A stretch of 28,435 bases of DNA from Bacteroidales bacterium UBA1077. GTDB taxonomy: Bacteria; Bacteroidota; Bacteroidia; Bacteroidales; UBA932. Of this stretch, positions 1-7,000 are shown in pieces. The notes beneath the pieces were generated by a model, which worked only from the letters and a program-made list of their open reading frames with translations, had not been told where the DNA came from and made no database searches. The DNA lies in the NCBI GenBank assembly GCA_002314195.1, contig DCCQ01000071.1:2125-30559 (forward strand). The letters run 5' to 3'. Positions within the stretch are counted from its first letter, which is position 1; each line of letters starts with the position of its first letter. The position numbers and the translations under genes are program-made.

Positions 1-804
1 CTTGTCCGCCCGGAAGGCCAGAAACCTGTCTGGCTTCGCCCCTCTCCATTCGTAGATAGACTGGTCGGGATCCCCGACGATGAACAGGTTGCCACACTTT
101 TCAGACAAAGTCTCGACAATCTCCCAATCCCCGGCGTTGCAGTCCTGCGCCTCGTCCAGCATCACATAGTTCATCCTCTCCTGCCACTTCTCCTTCACTT
201 CTGAATATGTCTGAAGAATATGTCTGGTAAACTCTATGAGGTCATCGTAGTCAAGGGCCAACTTGTCCTTCTGCTTGTACAGAAGCTGGATGCTGAGCGG
301 AAGATCTGTCCTGCCGGTAACCGGTGATGCCGGTACAAGATACTGCTGGACATAAGGTTCAGTCGCCTTGATTCCGGCAAGAGCCTCAAGAAGCTGCCTG
401 ACGGTCTTCACGCTCCGTTCCGTGTTGTTCTCGGTCAGCACCTGCCTGGCCAGAGACTTCATGTCCTCCTCGTCAAGAATCTGGAAGTTCTTCGGGTAGC
501 CGAGCCGGTGGATCTCCTCGCGGAGGAAACGGACACAGAATCCGTGTATGGTGCAGACAAAGTCGTTCGTGTAACCAGGAGGAACAAGCTGGCTGATCCT
601 GCTCTTCATCTCCTGCGCCGCCTTGTTAGTGAACGTGAGGCACAGGATGTTTGCCGGGTCAACACCCAGTTCGTTGACGATGTAGGCGTACCGGTAGGTG
701 AGCGCCTTGGTCTTTCCGGACCCCGCTCCGGCCACGACCCGCACCCTCCCTTCCGTCGAGGTCACCGCCTCACTCTGCTGTATGTTCAATGTTCCTAAAT
801 CCAT
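1..804 (-). CDS. UvrD/PcrA-type ATP-dependent DNA helicase, N-terminal part
   Basis: This is the first 268 codons of a superfamily 1A helicase; the rest lies beyond the left edge. The start is the ATG at 802-804. Visible motifs are a Q-motif (LNIQQSEAV, residues 6-14), Walker A AGAGSGKT (25-32), motif Ia region LCLTFTNKAAQEM, motif II with DEAQD, and motif III GDPDQSIYEWRGA close to the window edge. The family unwinds DNA 3'-5' during nucleotide-excision and mismatch repair and removes RecA from DNA. The sequence alone does not separate UvrD, PcrA and Rep paralogues, and the C-terminal half is not visible. It is transcribed leftward from a region holding a 15-bp perfect inverted repeat. Family assignment is firm; the precise paralogue is not. 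Confidence 0.93.
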   Translation of the reverse strand, partial: MDLGTLNIQQSEAVTSTEGRVRVVAGAGSGKTKALTYRYAYIVNELGVDPANILCLTFTNKAAQEMKSRISQLVPPGYTNDFVCTIHGFCVRFLREEIHRLGYPKNFQILDEEDMKSLARQVLTENNTERSVKTVRQLLEALAGIKATEPYVQQYLVPASPVTGRTDLPLSIQLLYKQKDKLALDYDDLIEFTRHILQTYSEVKEKWQERMNYVMLDEAQDCNAGDWEIVETLSEKCGNLFIVGDPDQSIYEWRGAKPDRFLAFRADK

Positions 805-856
805 TATTGGCAAACCTTTGACTTGCAGCGTGGTTCTCTGCGCTAAGGTTGCGGAG

Positions 857-896
857 ACAAATGTACGCAAAAACCATCGTATTTGCGTACATTTGT
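857..896. repeat. Perfect 15-bp inverted repeat upstream of helicase gene
   Basis: Arm ACAAATGTACGCAAA (857-871) is matched exactly by TTTGCGTACATTTGT (882-896) around a 10-base spacer. Each arm carries a TACATTTG octamer that fits the Bacteroidota -7 consensus TAnnTTTG, one facing each way, but neither has a TTTG at the right distance upstream. There is no T-run, so it does not look like an intrinsic terminator. A dyad operator or a structured leader of the helicase mRNA are the likeliest roles. Confidence 0.7.
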
Positions 897-1066
897 ATAC
901 TGTTGATGGATAATGTTGACAGTCAGTAAGTGGTGTCGAAGTGCTTGAACCACATTGAATAACGTAGTTCTCTTCGGTCGATTTGCACTGATGATGAAGG
1001 CGCATTTGAATGGTTGATAATAAGTTACATGCCACCGCTTGATAATCACTGAGTGATGCGTAAGCT

Positions 1067-1099
1067 ATTGACATACATTGACTAAAGCGATTACCTTTG
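1067..1099 (+). promoter_or_regulatory. Candidate promoter for the M20 fragment
   Basis: ATTG at 1067-1070, a 21-base spacer, then TACCTTTG at 1092-1099, close to the Bacteroidota consensus TTTG-N19-21-TAnnTTTG. It lies about 57 bases before the ATG at 1157. The -33 part overlaps one copy of an 18-base direct repeat (1068-1085). Confidence 0.45.
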
Positions 1100-1156
1100 G
1101 CTAGATTCGACGTAAGGTAAACAGCTAAAAAATTGAACGATAAATATTTACGATAG

Positions 1157-1387
1157 ATGGACGTGATTGGGCTTTTGATGAATATGATCAGAATTCCTTC
1201 CGTAAGCAGGGAGGAGGGAAATGCTGCTGATTTTTTGGAAGGATGGATGAAAGACAACGACTTCGCTGTCAGGAGATTGGGTAACAATCTTTGGGCGGGG
1301 TCCAGTCCTGCGGACGGGAGACCGACCGTGCTGCTGAACACCAACGCCGGCACCACCATCATGGCTGACCCCGAGACCGATGACTGA
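1157..1387 (+). pseudogene. Truncated M20-family peptidase (ArgE/DapE-like) remnant
   Basis: The 76-residue product resembles the N-terminus of Bacteroidota M20 deacetylases such as acetylornithine deacetylase. It has the opening helix and IPSVSREEGNAADFL (residues about 13-27), GNNLWA, and TVLLNTN near residue 62, where the family normally has the metal-binding H-I-D motif after LLNS. Here the His is replaced by Asn, the family sequence ends within a few residues and a stop follows. A full-length enzyme would have about 350 residues with further metal ligands and a dimerisation domain. I found no continuation of the family in the other plus-strand frames downstream to 1600. The reading as a deletion remnant is inference; a short, divergent real peptide is possible but less likely. 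Confidence 0.55.
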
Positions 1388-1459
1388 GAGAATCCGCGGT
1401 CATGATTCCTATCGCTTGAAGGGCAAGGACGAGGAAAAAGTCTGGTTGAGCCTCAGGGC

Positions 1460-1490
1460 TTTCTTTATCAGGGTATTTTTATTACATTTG
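1460..1490 (+). promoter_or_regulatory. Candidate rubrerythrin promoter
   Basis: TTTC at 1460-1463, a 19-base spacer and TACATTTG at 1483-1490. The -7 octamer matches the Bacteroidota TAnnTTTG consensus exactly and the -33 has one mismatch. Transcription would start near 1497, leaving a leader of about 110 bases before the ATG at 1607. No Fur, PerR or OxyR-type box is obvious by eye. Confidence 0.5.
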
Positions 1491-1606
1491 CAAGGCTGGA
1501 GCCGGCTGGATAAGGGAGGACAGGGCAAGTCGTTTCCGGACGGAATGGAGAACTGTCCGCAGGACGGTGAAGGGTAGATTGGAAACATATTAATATTCAT
1601 AAGATT

Positions 1607-2146
1607 ATGGAACTTAAGGGATCGAAGACCGAGGGGAACCTGCGTACCGCGTTCGCGGGAGAGAGTCAGGCTCACACCAAGTATTTGTATTATGCCTCGA
1701 AAGCGGCAAAGGATGGCTATGTGCAGATAGGCAGGTTGTTCGAGGAGACAGCGAAGAACGAGAAGGAACACGCCAAGATCTGGTTCAAGCTTCTGCATGA
1801 CGGAGGTGTGCCTTCCACAGAAGAGAATCTTGCTGACGCCGCGGCGGGTGAGAATTACGAGTGGACGGACATGTATGCAGGGTTCGCCAAGACGGCCAAG
1901 GAGGAAGGGTTCGATGAGATTGCTTTCCTCTTCGAGAAGGTTGGGGCAATCGAGAAAACCCACGAGGAACGCTACAGAAAGCTGTTGAAGAACGTTCAGG
2001 ACGCGGTCGTTTTCTCCAAGGACGAGGACATGATCTGGGAGTGCTCGAACTGCGGACACATCGTCATCGGCAAGAAGGCACCTGAGATTTGTCCGGTGTG
2101 CAAGCATCCAAGAAGTTATTTCCAGATCAAGGCAGAAAACTATTAA
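1607..2146 (+). CDS. rbr: Rubrerythrin
   Basis: The 179-residue protein is a standard-length rubrerythrin, a cytoplasmic non-haem diiron peroxidase that reduces hydrogen peroxide in anaerobes. The N-terminal ferritin-like four-helix bundle (about residues 5-130) carries the expected carboxylate and His ligands: E19 in AGESQAHTKY, E52 with H55 in NEKEHAK, and E116 with H119 in EKTHEERY. The C-terminal rubredoxin-like domain holds Cys146/Cys149 (CSNCG) and Cys162/Cys165 (CPVCKHP) for the iron-sulphur site. The gene has its own likely promoter and stands 10 bases before a secreted peptidase gene that could be co-transcribed. The start ATG follows an AT-rich leader. Identification is firm. Confidence 0.97.
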   Translation: MELKGSKTEGNLRTAFAGESQAHTKYLYYASKAAKDGYVQIGRLFEETAKNEKEHAKIWFKLLHDGGVPSTEENLADAAAGENYEWTDMYAGFAKTAKEEGFDEIAFLFEKVGAIEKTHEERYRKLLKNVQDAVVFSKDEDMIWECSNCGHIVIGKKAPEICPVCKHPRSYFQIKAENY

Positions 2147-2156
2147 TGTCAAGAAT

Positions 2157-3341
2157 ATGAAGAAAATCATCATTGCGGCGGCGGTAGCGCTTGCCTCTTT
2201 ATCCGCAAACGCGCAACCTAAACCTGTCCAGCCAGAGGCGGATTACCAGTTTACTGTAGTCAAGGAGAACCCTATCACTTCGGTGAAGAACCAGTACCGT
2301 TCCGGTACCTGTTGGTGTTTCTCGACACTCGGATTTCTTGAGTCTGAGGCCATAAGAATCAAAAACATCAAGGACACGACCCTCTTCCCAGACTTCTCGG
2401 AGATGTTTGTTGTCTCGCATTCCTACAAGGACAGGGCTGTGAAATATGTCCGCACGGACGGCCACATCAATTTCGCCGCCGGTTCGGAGGCTGATGATGT
2501 CCTTCACGTTGTTGAAGACTACGGACTTGTGCCTCAAAGCGCGATGCCAGGACTCCAGCCGCTTCCGATTCACGGAGAACTCGATGCCACCACAAAGGCC
2601 TATGTAGAGGCCATTGCCAAGAACCCAAACAGAACCCTTTCCACAACGTGGAAGAAAGGCTTTGACGCCATTGTGGACACTTACCTTGGCGAGACTCCAG
2701 AGACTTTTGAATATAACGGCAAGACTTACACCCCTGCTTCCTACAGGGATGAGATGGGAATCATTCCGGCTGATTACGTGACCCTTACATCGTTCACCCA
2801 TCATCCGTTCTACACATCGTTCATCATAGAAATCTCTGACAACTGGAGATGGGATTCTGCTTACAATATTCCTCTTGACGAGTTTATGGAGGTTATCTAC
2901 AATGCCATTGACAAAGGTTACACCCTTGCATGGGGAACAGACGTGAGCGAGAAGGGCTTCACCAGAAACGGAATCGGTGTGCTTCTCGAGGACGTGAAAG
3001 CCACCGCAGGCTCAGACCAGGAGCGCTGGGTCGGCAAGGCTGGTGAGAATAAGGAAATTGCTGCCGAGTTGCCGAAGGAATCTCCAGTGACCCAGGAATC
3101 CCGTCAGGAAGGCTTCGACAACAAGACAACCACTGACGATCATGGAATGCAGATCTTCGGTTTGGCCAAGGACCAGAACGGAACCAACTACTTTATGGTC
3201 AAGAACTCTTGGGGCACTACAAGCAAGTATGGCGGAATCTGGTACTGCTCCGATTCTTTCGTGCGCGCCAAGTCGATGGATGTCCTCGTCCACAAGGACG
3301 CCCTGTCCAAGGACCTCAAGAAGAAACTCGGAATCAAGTAA
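2157..3341 (+). CDS. Secreted C1B cysteine peptidase (aminopeptidase C/bleomycin hydrolase family)
   Basis: This 394-residue protein starts with a classical signal peptide (MKKIIIAAAVALASLSANAQ), so it is exported, unlike cytoplasmic PepC. Catalytic residues of the papain-like C1B fold are visible: oxyanion Gln46 in KNQYRSG, nucleophile Cys52 in SGTCWCFS, His329 in DDHGMQIFG and Asn350 in VKNSWG. Bleomycin-hydrolase-family enzymes trim N-terminal residues from peptides, and the length suits the family. In a Bacteroidales cell the mature enzyme would act in the periplasm or at the cell surface on peptide substrates; that location is inferred from the signal peptide. The stop codon is followed at once by the ATG of phosphatidylserine synthase, suggesting co-transcription and translational coupling, although the functions are unrelated. 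Confidence 0.93.
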   Translation: MKKIIIAAAVALASLSANAQPKPVQPEADYQFTVVKENPITSVKNQYRSGTCWCFSTLGFLESEAIRIKNIKDTTLFPDFSEMFVVSHSYKDRAVKYVRTDGHINFAAGSEADDVLHVVEDYGLVPQSAMPGLQPLPIHGELDATTKAYVEAIAKNPNRTLSTTWKKGFDAIVDTYLGETPETFEYNGKTYTPASYRDEMGIIPADYVTLTSFTHHPFYTSFIIEISDNWRWDSAYNIPLDEFMEVIYNAIDKGYTLAWGTDVSEKGFTRNGIGVLLEDVKATAGSDQERWVGKAGENKEIAAELPKESPVTQESRQEGFDNKTTTDDHGMQIFGLAKDQNGTNYFMVKNSWGTTSKYGGIWYCSDSFVRAKSMDVLVHKDALSKDLKKKLGIK

Positions 3342-4064
3342 ATGAACATCGTAAAACATATTCCCAACACGATTACCTCTATGAACCTCCTATGCGGAGT
3401 TCTGGGGGTAATCGCTTCTTTGGGTGGACGGCTGGAACTGGGGTTCGCCTTGATGATTCTCGCCGCCGTCTTTGATTTCTGCGACGGACTGGCCGCAAGG
3501 ATTCTGAAAGCATATTCAGAAATAGGAAAAGAGTTGGATTCACTGGCGGATGATGTCAGTTTTGGGGTGTTGCCGGCCGTGATGCTTTATCAGATAAGCG
3601 GAACGAACATCACGATCTTGAAATACTTGCCGCTTGTGCTTGCCGCATTCTCGGCGTTGAGACTCGCCAAGTTCAATCTGGACGAGCGTCAGCACGACAG
3701 TTTTATCGGGCTCCCGACTCCGGCGGCGGCCATGATCTGTGGTTCGCTTGCCACCTTGGTGACCGTGAGACCGGACTGCTTTCTGGCGCATTGGTGTGCG
3801 GGGCCGGTGTTCATTCCGGTTCTGACTCTGGTTCTTTGCTATCTTCTGATCAGCGAGATTCCGATGTTCTCTATGAAGTTCGGTGGCGGGAAGAAAGCCC
3901 CGAAACTTGAGGTCGCCAAAAGAGTAGCCTTCTTGGTCATTGTCCTGCTGTCTGTCATCATAGCGCTTGTCGAACGCTCCCACTGGTCGTTCATATTTCT
4001 GACCAGTTTCTTGGGGTACATACTCATCAATCTGGCGATGAGCGATCTGATGACAAAAAAATAG
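3342..4064 (+). CDS. pssA: CDP-diacylglycerol-serine O-phosphatidyltransferase
   Basis: The 240-residue integral membrane protein belongs to the CDP-alcohol phosphatidyltransferase family. The signature DxxDGxxARx8Gx3Dx3D is complete: D45, D48, G49, R53, G62, D66 and D70, from DFCDGLAAR through IGKELDSLAD. Several hydrophobic helices follow. The subtype call, phosphatidylserine synthase, rests on the opening NIVKHIPNTITSMNLLCGVLG and on ADDVSFGVLPAVMLY, which are typical of PssA rather than PgsA. It joins CDP-diacylglycerol to serine, the first step towards phosphatidylethanolamine, in the inner membrane. Its ATG is immediately adjacent to the preceding stop codon. Length is normal. Confidence 0.93.
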   Translation: MNIVKHIPNTITSMNLLCGVLGVIASLGGRLELGFALMILAAVFDFCDGLAARILKAYSEIGKELDSLADDVSFGVLPAVMLYQISGTNITILKYLPLVLAAFSALRLAKFNLDERQHDSFIGLPTPAAAMICGSLATLVTVRPDCFLAHWCAGPVFIPVLTLVLCYLLISEIPMFSMKFGGGKKAPKLEVAKRVAFLVIVLLSVIIALVERSHWSFIFLTSFLGYILINLAMSDLMTKK

Positions 4065-4114
4065 CCGGATCCGGAAACCGTTTTGATCTGCCTTTACTGC
4101 TTCTCATTTGCGTT

Positions 4115-4774
4115 ATGACTGAATCTCGGAAACACGTTATACTTTATGTCCACGGAATGGGCGGGGGCGGCGACAGTCGCATCCCGTCCATTTTGAAGGA
4201 TAATCTTGGACCTGATTTCGAGGTTGTGATCAGGACCTACGACTTTGATCCGGAGGTGGCTCACAATCAACTGGCCGCTTGGGCGAAGGAGGTCCGGCCT
4301 GACCTTGTGATAGGGGAGAGCATGGGAGCCACGCACGCCATCGCGTTGAGGGGATATCCTCATCTTTTCGTCTCTCCGTCACTGAACGCTCCAAGGTATT
4401 TCGTGGCATTGGCCTGGATGACTTTGATTCCTGGAGTGACGGCTCTGTTCGACAGAATCTATCGTCCTCGGCCTGGAGACAGGCAGAAGTTGCATTTCAC
4501 CTACAAACCTTTGAGGAAATGGAAGAAAGTCTATGCCGAGGCGATGCTAAATGCTCCGTGCAATGGGGGCAAGGATTATTTCCATGCCTTTTTCGGCACC
4601 CGCGACCATTACCGCCGCAGCGGCGTTGTCTCAATCCGAGCATGGAAGAAATACTTCGGCGACGGCACCTGGACCATCTACGACGGCACCCACTTCATGG
4701 AGTATGAATATGTCATCTCCATCCTCATCCCGAAAATCCACGAGGTTTTAGGAATATGTCCTTCGGGTGCATAG
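4115..4774 (+). CDS. Small alpha/beta hydrolase (YqiA/UPF0227-like)
   Basis: The 219-residue cytoplasmic protein shows a compact alpha/beta-hydrolase layout: an oxyanion-hole segment YVHGMGGGGDS (residues 11-21), a nucleophile elbow GESMGA with Ser69, a likely acid Asp164 in FFGTRDHYR, and His193 in YDGTHFMEYEY. Architecture and size recall the YqiA-type esterases, small enzymes that hydrolyse short acyl esters or thioesters. The substrate cannot be told from sequence. It follows pssA by 50 bases, with no strong terminator between, so it may share that transcript; a link to lipid metabolism is only suggestive. It converges with the aminotransferase gene at 4888. Confidence 0.75.
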   Translation: MTESRKHVILYVHGMGGGGDSRIPSILKDNLGPDFEVVIRTYDFDPEVAHNQLAAWAKEVRPDLVIGESMGATHAIALRGYPHLFVSPSLNAPRYFVALAWMTLIPGVTALFDRIYRPRPGDRQKLHFTYKPLRKWKKVYAEAMLNAPCNGGKDYFHAFFGTRDHYRRSGVVSIRAWKKYFGDGTWTIYDGTHFMEYEYVISILIPKIHEVLGICPSGA

Positions 4775-4823
4775 TGGCCTGTTTTGCCCCCGGAACTTGT
4801 CTTTGCAAGCCTTATGGGTGCGG

Positions 4824-4847
4824 AACACGTTCTTTTGCCCCCGTGTT
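4824..4847. terminator. Weak hairpin between converging genes
   Basis: AACACG (4824-4829) pairs with CGTGTT (4842-4847) around a 12-base loop, between the converging hydrolase and aminotransferase genes. An 11-base direct repeat TTTTGCCCCCG occurs at 4782-4792 and 4833-4843. No clean T-run follows on either strand, so terminator function is uncertain. Confidence 0.3.
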
Positions 4848-4887
4848 ACATTGCTTGAGATTGTTTTTAGATGTTGAGAATTGATTG

Positions 4888-6090
4888 TCAGACAGTTTTG
4901 CCTGGATATTCCTTGAGGCCCGCCTCAAGCGAGTCGAACGCCTTTTCCAGTTCCGGAATCTCCAGAACGTAGGCGATCCGGATCTGATCTGCTCCGAACC
5001 CGGGAGTCTTGTAGAAGGACTTCGCCGGAGTCACCATAGTGGTCTCTCCATTCAGCCGGAAATCTGTCAACATCCACTTCGCGAACCGCTCGGCGTCGTC
5101 CACCGGAATGCGCGCGATGGTGTAGAAGGCTCCCATCGGGGTAGGGGAATAGACCCCTTGCATGGCATTGAGACGGGTGACAGCATAGTCACGTCTGGCG
5201 ATATATTCATTTCTCACTTCCGTGAAATAGGATTGCGGGGTGTCAAGCGCTCCGATCGAGGCGATCTGCCCGTAAACCGGAGGACAGAGGCGGGATTGGG
5301 CATATTTCATCGCCGCTTCCATCACATCCCTGTTGTGGGATACAATACAGCCTATGCGGCAGCCGCAGAGATTGTAACGCTTTGAGACTGAATCGACGAG
5401 AATGACATTGTCCCCAAGGTCGGGAATATTCATCGCCGAGAAATGCGGCTCGTTCGTGTAGCAGAACTCTCTATAGACTTCGTCCGAGATCAGGAACAGT
5501 CCATGTTTCCTGGCGACATCTCCGAGCGCGAGCATATCCTCTTTGCTGTAGAGGGTTCCGGTCGGGTTTCCCGGGTTGCTGATGAGGATCGCTTTCGTGC
5601 GTGGGGTCACGAGTTTCTCGAACTCTTCGACCGGCGGGACTTTGAAGCCGCTCTCTATGTCGGTGTGGACGGCTTTGAGAATGATGCCGTTCTCGAAACA
5701 GAACGTGTTGTAGTTCGTGTAGAAAGGCTCGATCACAATGAGTTCGTCACCCTCGTCACAGGCTATCTGAAGCGCAAGGTTGACCGCCTCGCTTCCGGCC
5801 ACCGTGACGATGATCTCAGGGACAGAGACTTCTATGCCGATGCCACGGTAATATTTCTCCGCCAGCCCCTTGCGCAGTTCCGGCAGCCCGGCCGAGTTGG
5901 TGTAGGAAACGTGGTCGAGTGTGTTGCTTCGCACCGCCTCAAGGGCGCATTCAGGGGATTTGATGTCAGGCGCACCGACATTGAGGTGATAGACTTTGAC
6001 GCCGTCGTTTTGGGCCGCGTCCGCGAATGGGACAAGTTTCCTGATAGCGGAGGCCGGCATCTGGCTGGATTTGTTTGATACTTTAACCAT
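4888..6090 (-). CDS. PLP-dependent class I/II aminotransferase (aspartate-aminotransferase type)
   Basis: The 400-residue protein has the fold type I aminotransferase signatures in order: GAPD near residue 39, GSEAVNLAL (99-107) for phosphate contact, NPGNPTG (172-178) with Asn175, Asp203 and Tyr206 in SDEVYREF, the PLP-binding Lys237 in SVSKRYN, and Arg245 before IGCIVS. A C-terminal Arg that binds the substrate carboxylate lies in QIRIAYV. Such enzymes transfer the amino group between aspartate or aromatic amino acids and 2-oxoglutarate; exact specificity cannot be read from sequence. It starts at ATG 6090 behind a near-perfect minus-strand promoter (6129-6161) and is divergent from the lipoprotein gene at 6230. 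Confidence 0.9.
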   Translation of the reverse strand: MVKVSNKSSQMPASAIRKLVPFADAAQNDGVKVYHLNVGAPDIKSPECALEAVRSNTLDHVSYTNSAGLPELRKGLAEKYYRGIGIEVSVPEIIVTVAGSEAVNLALQIACDEGDELIVIEPFYTNYNTFCFENGIILKAVHTDIESGFKVPPVEEFEKLVTPRTKAILISNPGNPTGTLYSKEDMLALGDVARKHGLFLISDEVYREFCYTNEPHFSAMNIPDLGDNVILVDSVSKRYNLCGCRIGCIVSHNRDVMEAAMKYAQSRLCPPVYGQIASIGALDTPQSYFTEVRNEYIARRDYAVTRLNAMQGVYSPTPMGAFYTIARIPVDDAERFAKWMLTDFRLNGETTMVTPAKSFYKTPGFGADQIRIAYVLEIPELEKAFDSLEAGLKEYPGKTV

Positions 6091-6128
6091 CTTTGAAAAT
6101 GCTAAGGAGTTTTATACACAACTATCAT

Positions 6129-6161
6129 CAAAGATAGTGAAGATTTTCTTACCTTTGCAAA
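6129..6161 (-). promoter_or_regulatory. Aminotransferase promoter
   Basis: Read on the minus strand, TTTG (6158-6161), a 21-base spacer and TATCTTTG (6129-6136) match the Bacteroidota core promoter exactly. Transcription would begin near 6122, giving a leader of about 32 bases. The -33 element abuts the -33 of the divergent promoter in one palindrome, TTTGCAAA (6154-6161). Confidence 0.75.
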
Positions 6162-6186
6162 CTGTATTGGCAAATTTTTAAATTTG
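6154..6186 (+). promoter_or_regulatory. Promoter of the lipoprotein-exonuclease-methyltransferase operon
   Basis: TTTG (6154-6157), a 21-base spacer and TAAATTTG (6179-6186) match the Bacteroidota consensus exactly. The predicted start of transcription near 6193 leaves about 37 bases before the preferred GTG start at 6230. A second TAnnTTTG octamer (TACCTTTG, 6150-6157) overlaps the -33 but lacks its own upstream element. Confidence 0.7.
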
Positions 6187-6229
6187 AGTGTTCCGGGTGG
6201 CTTCGCTGTCTGGATGTCATTTGATAATT

Positions 6230-7000
6230 GTGAAGAGATTTTTTACGGTAATATTCTTAGTGCTATCCGTCATTGCGGCTTCCAGCTGCTCTAGGCGGGT
6301 TGAAAATGGCTATAGGACAATAGACTATGTCAATTCTCTCTTGACGGATTCTCTTTCGGAATTGCGGACATTGGCCGAAAGCAACGGCAAACCGTCCGGA
6401 GCTATTGTCCTGGTCGGCGATCCGTCCGGATGTCTGCGTCTTAGTGAAGAAATGATGAACTGCGATGATTTTGACAACATCGATGCCAGGAAGGCCAGTG
6501 ATGGGCTGCCTGACTTTGCGGGCGAGACTGTCTCCTCGATTCTGAATTTCGCTGACACAGCCTATAAGAAGGCGCCTGCCACAAAAGACGTCCAGACATC
6601 TTTAAGGGAACTTACGGTGAAAGACGCGATTGACGCGCTTCGGCTCCCTTCCCGCTGCAAGATTCTCATTATATGCAGCCACGTTCTTTCTGAATATGGC
6701 GGAAGCGATGTCTGCGATCTTTTCGAAAGGATCGGCTGCGACGTCCCGGTAATATGTTCATCCGACACAACGTTTTCCTTCACTGAGACTTGCTTTAAGA
6801 TGATGAGGGAGCGGAACGCTTTCACACACAACATTTCCACTCCATCGGCAAGACTGTTTATGGTCGTGCGCGATTCATCGGGCTCCAAGGAGTCCCTCCT
6901 TCCTTTCATTGACAGCCTTGTTCCTGTTTCGTATCCAGACACTGTCGGAGTCATTGCTCCAAACACTTATTTTTCCCATGTCGTACAAAATCAGCATTAG
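6230..7000 (+). CDS. Unknown lipoprotein
   Basis: I do not recognise this family. The best start is GTG 6230, giving MKRFFTVIFLVLSVIAASSC, a lipoprotein signal peptide with the modified Cys near residue 20. An in-frame GTG at 6188 would put 14 extra residues, ending in HLII, before it and falls before the predicted transcription start. The mature part (about 236 residues) has alternating helix and strand character (GAIVLVGDPSG, CKILIICSHVL, CDVPVICSSDTTFSF), which hints at a Rossmann-like alpha/beta fold, but no catalytic motif is obvious. It overlaps the exonuclease gene by 23 bases, so the two are probably co-translated. The function remains unknown. Confidence 0.7.
   Translation: MKRFFTVIFLVLSVIAASSCSRRVENGYRTIDYVNSLLTDSLSELRTLAESNGKPSGAIVLVGDPSGCLRLSEEMMNCDDFDNIDARKASDGLPDFAGETVSSILNFADTAYKKAPATKDVQTSLRELTVKDAIDALRLPSRCKILIICSHVLSEYGGSDVCDLFERIGCDVPVICSSDTTFSFTETCFKMMRERNAFTHNISTPSARLFMVVRDSSGSKESLLPFIDSLVPVSYPDTVGVIAPNTYFSHVVQNQH

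Larger units (their letters stand above)
805..1156. other. Intergenic region with inverted repeats and TTGA-rich repeats
   Basis: No convincing gene lies in these 352 bases; the short open frames in it have no recognisable motif. It holds a perfect inverted repeat (857-896), an imperfect stem (930-953), a short palindrome with arms ATCACT/AGTGAT (1047-1059), about ten TTGA tetramers, and one consensus-like promoter pointing to the gene fragment at 1157. It separates the leftward helicase gene from the rightward genes and so is the divergent regulatory region for both. Confidence 0.6.

Noticed and set aside
203..226. Tandem GAATATGTCTG repeat in the helicase gene
   Set aside because: Two 11-base copies in coding sequence with unrelated reading phases; best explained by the general abundance of GAATAT in this DNA.
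1409..2173. A 254-residue open frame on the minus strand opposite rubrerythrin
   Set aside because: The plus-strand protein has complete rubrerythrin motifs. The antisense product has no recognisable domain and arises from the codon bias of the real gene.
3960..3990. A GCTTGTCGAACGC stretch in pssA resembling the palindromic repeat core
   Set aside because: There is no second arm nearby and the residues fit the conserved PssA C-terminal membrane segment, so this is probably chance.
5443..6078. A 211-residue plus-strand frame opposite the aminotransferase
   Set aside because: All aminotransferase motifs are on the minus strand; this frame has no domain signature and is an antisense shadow.
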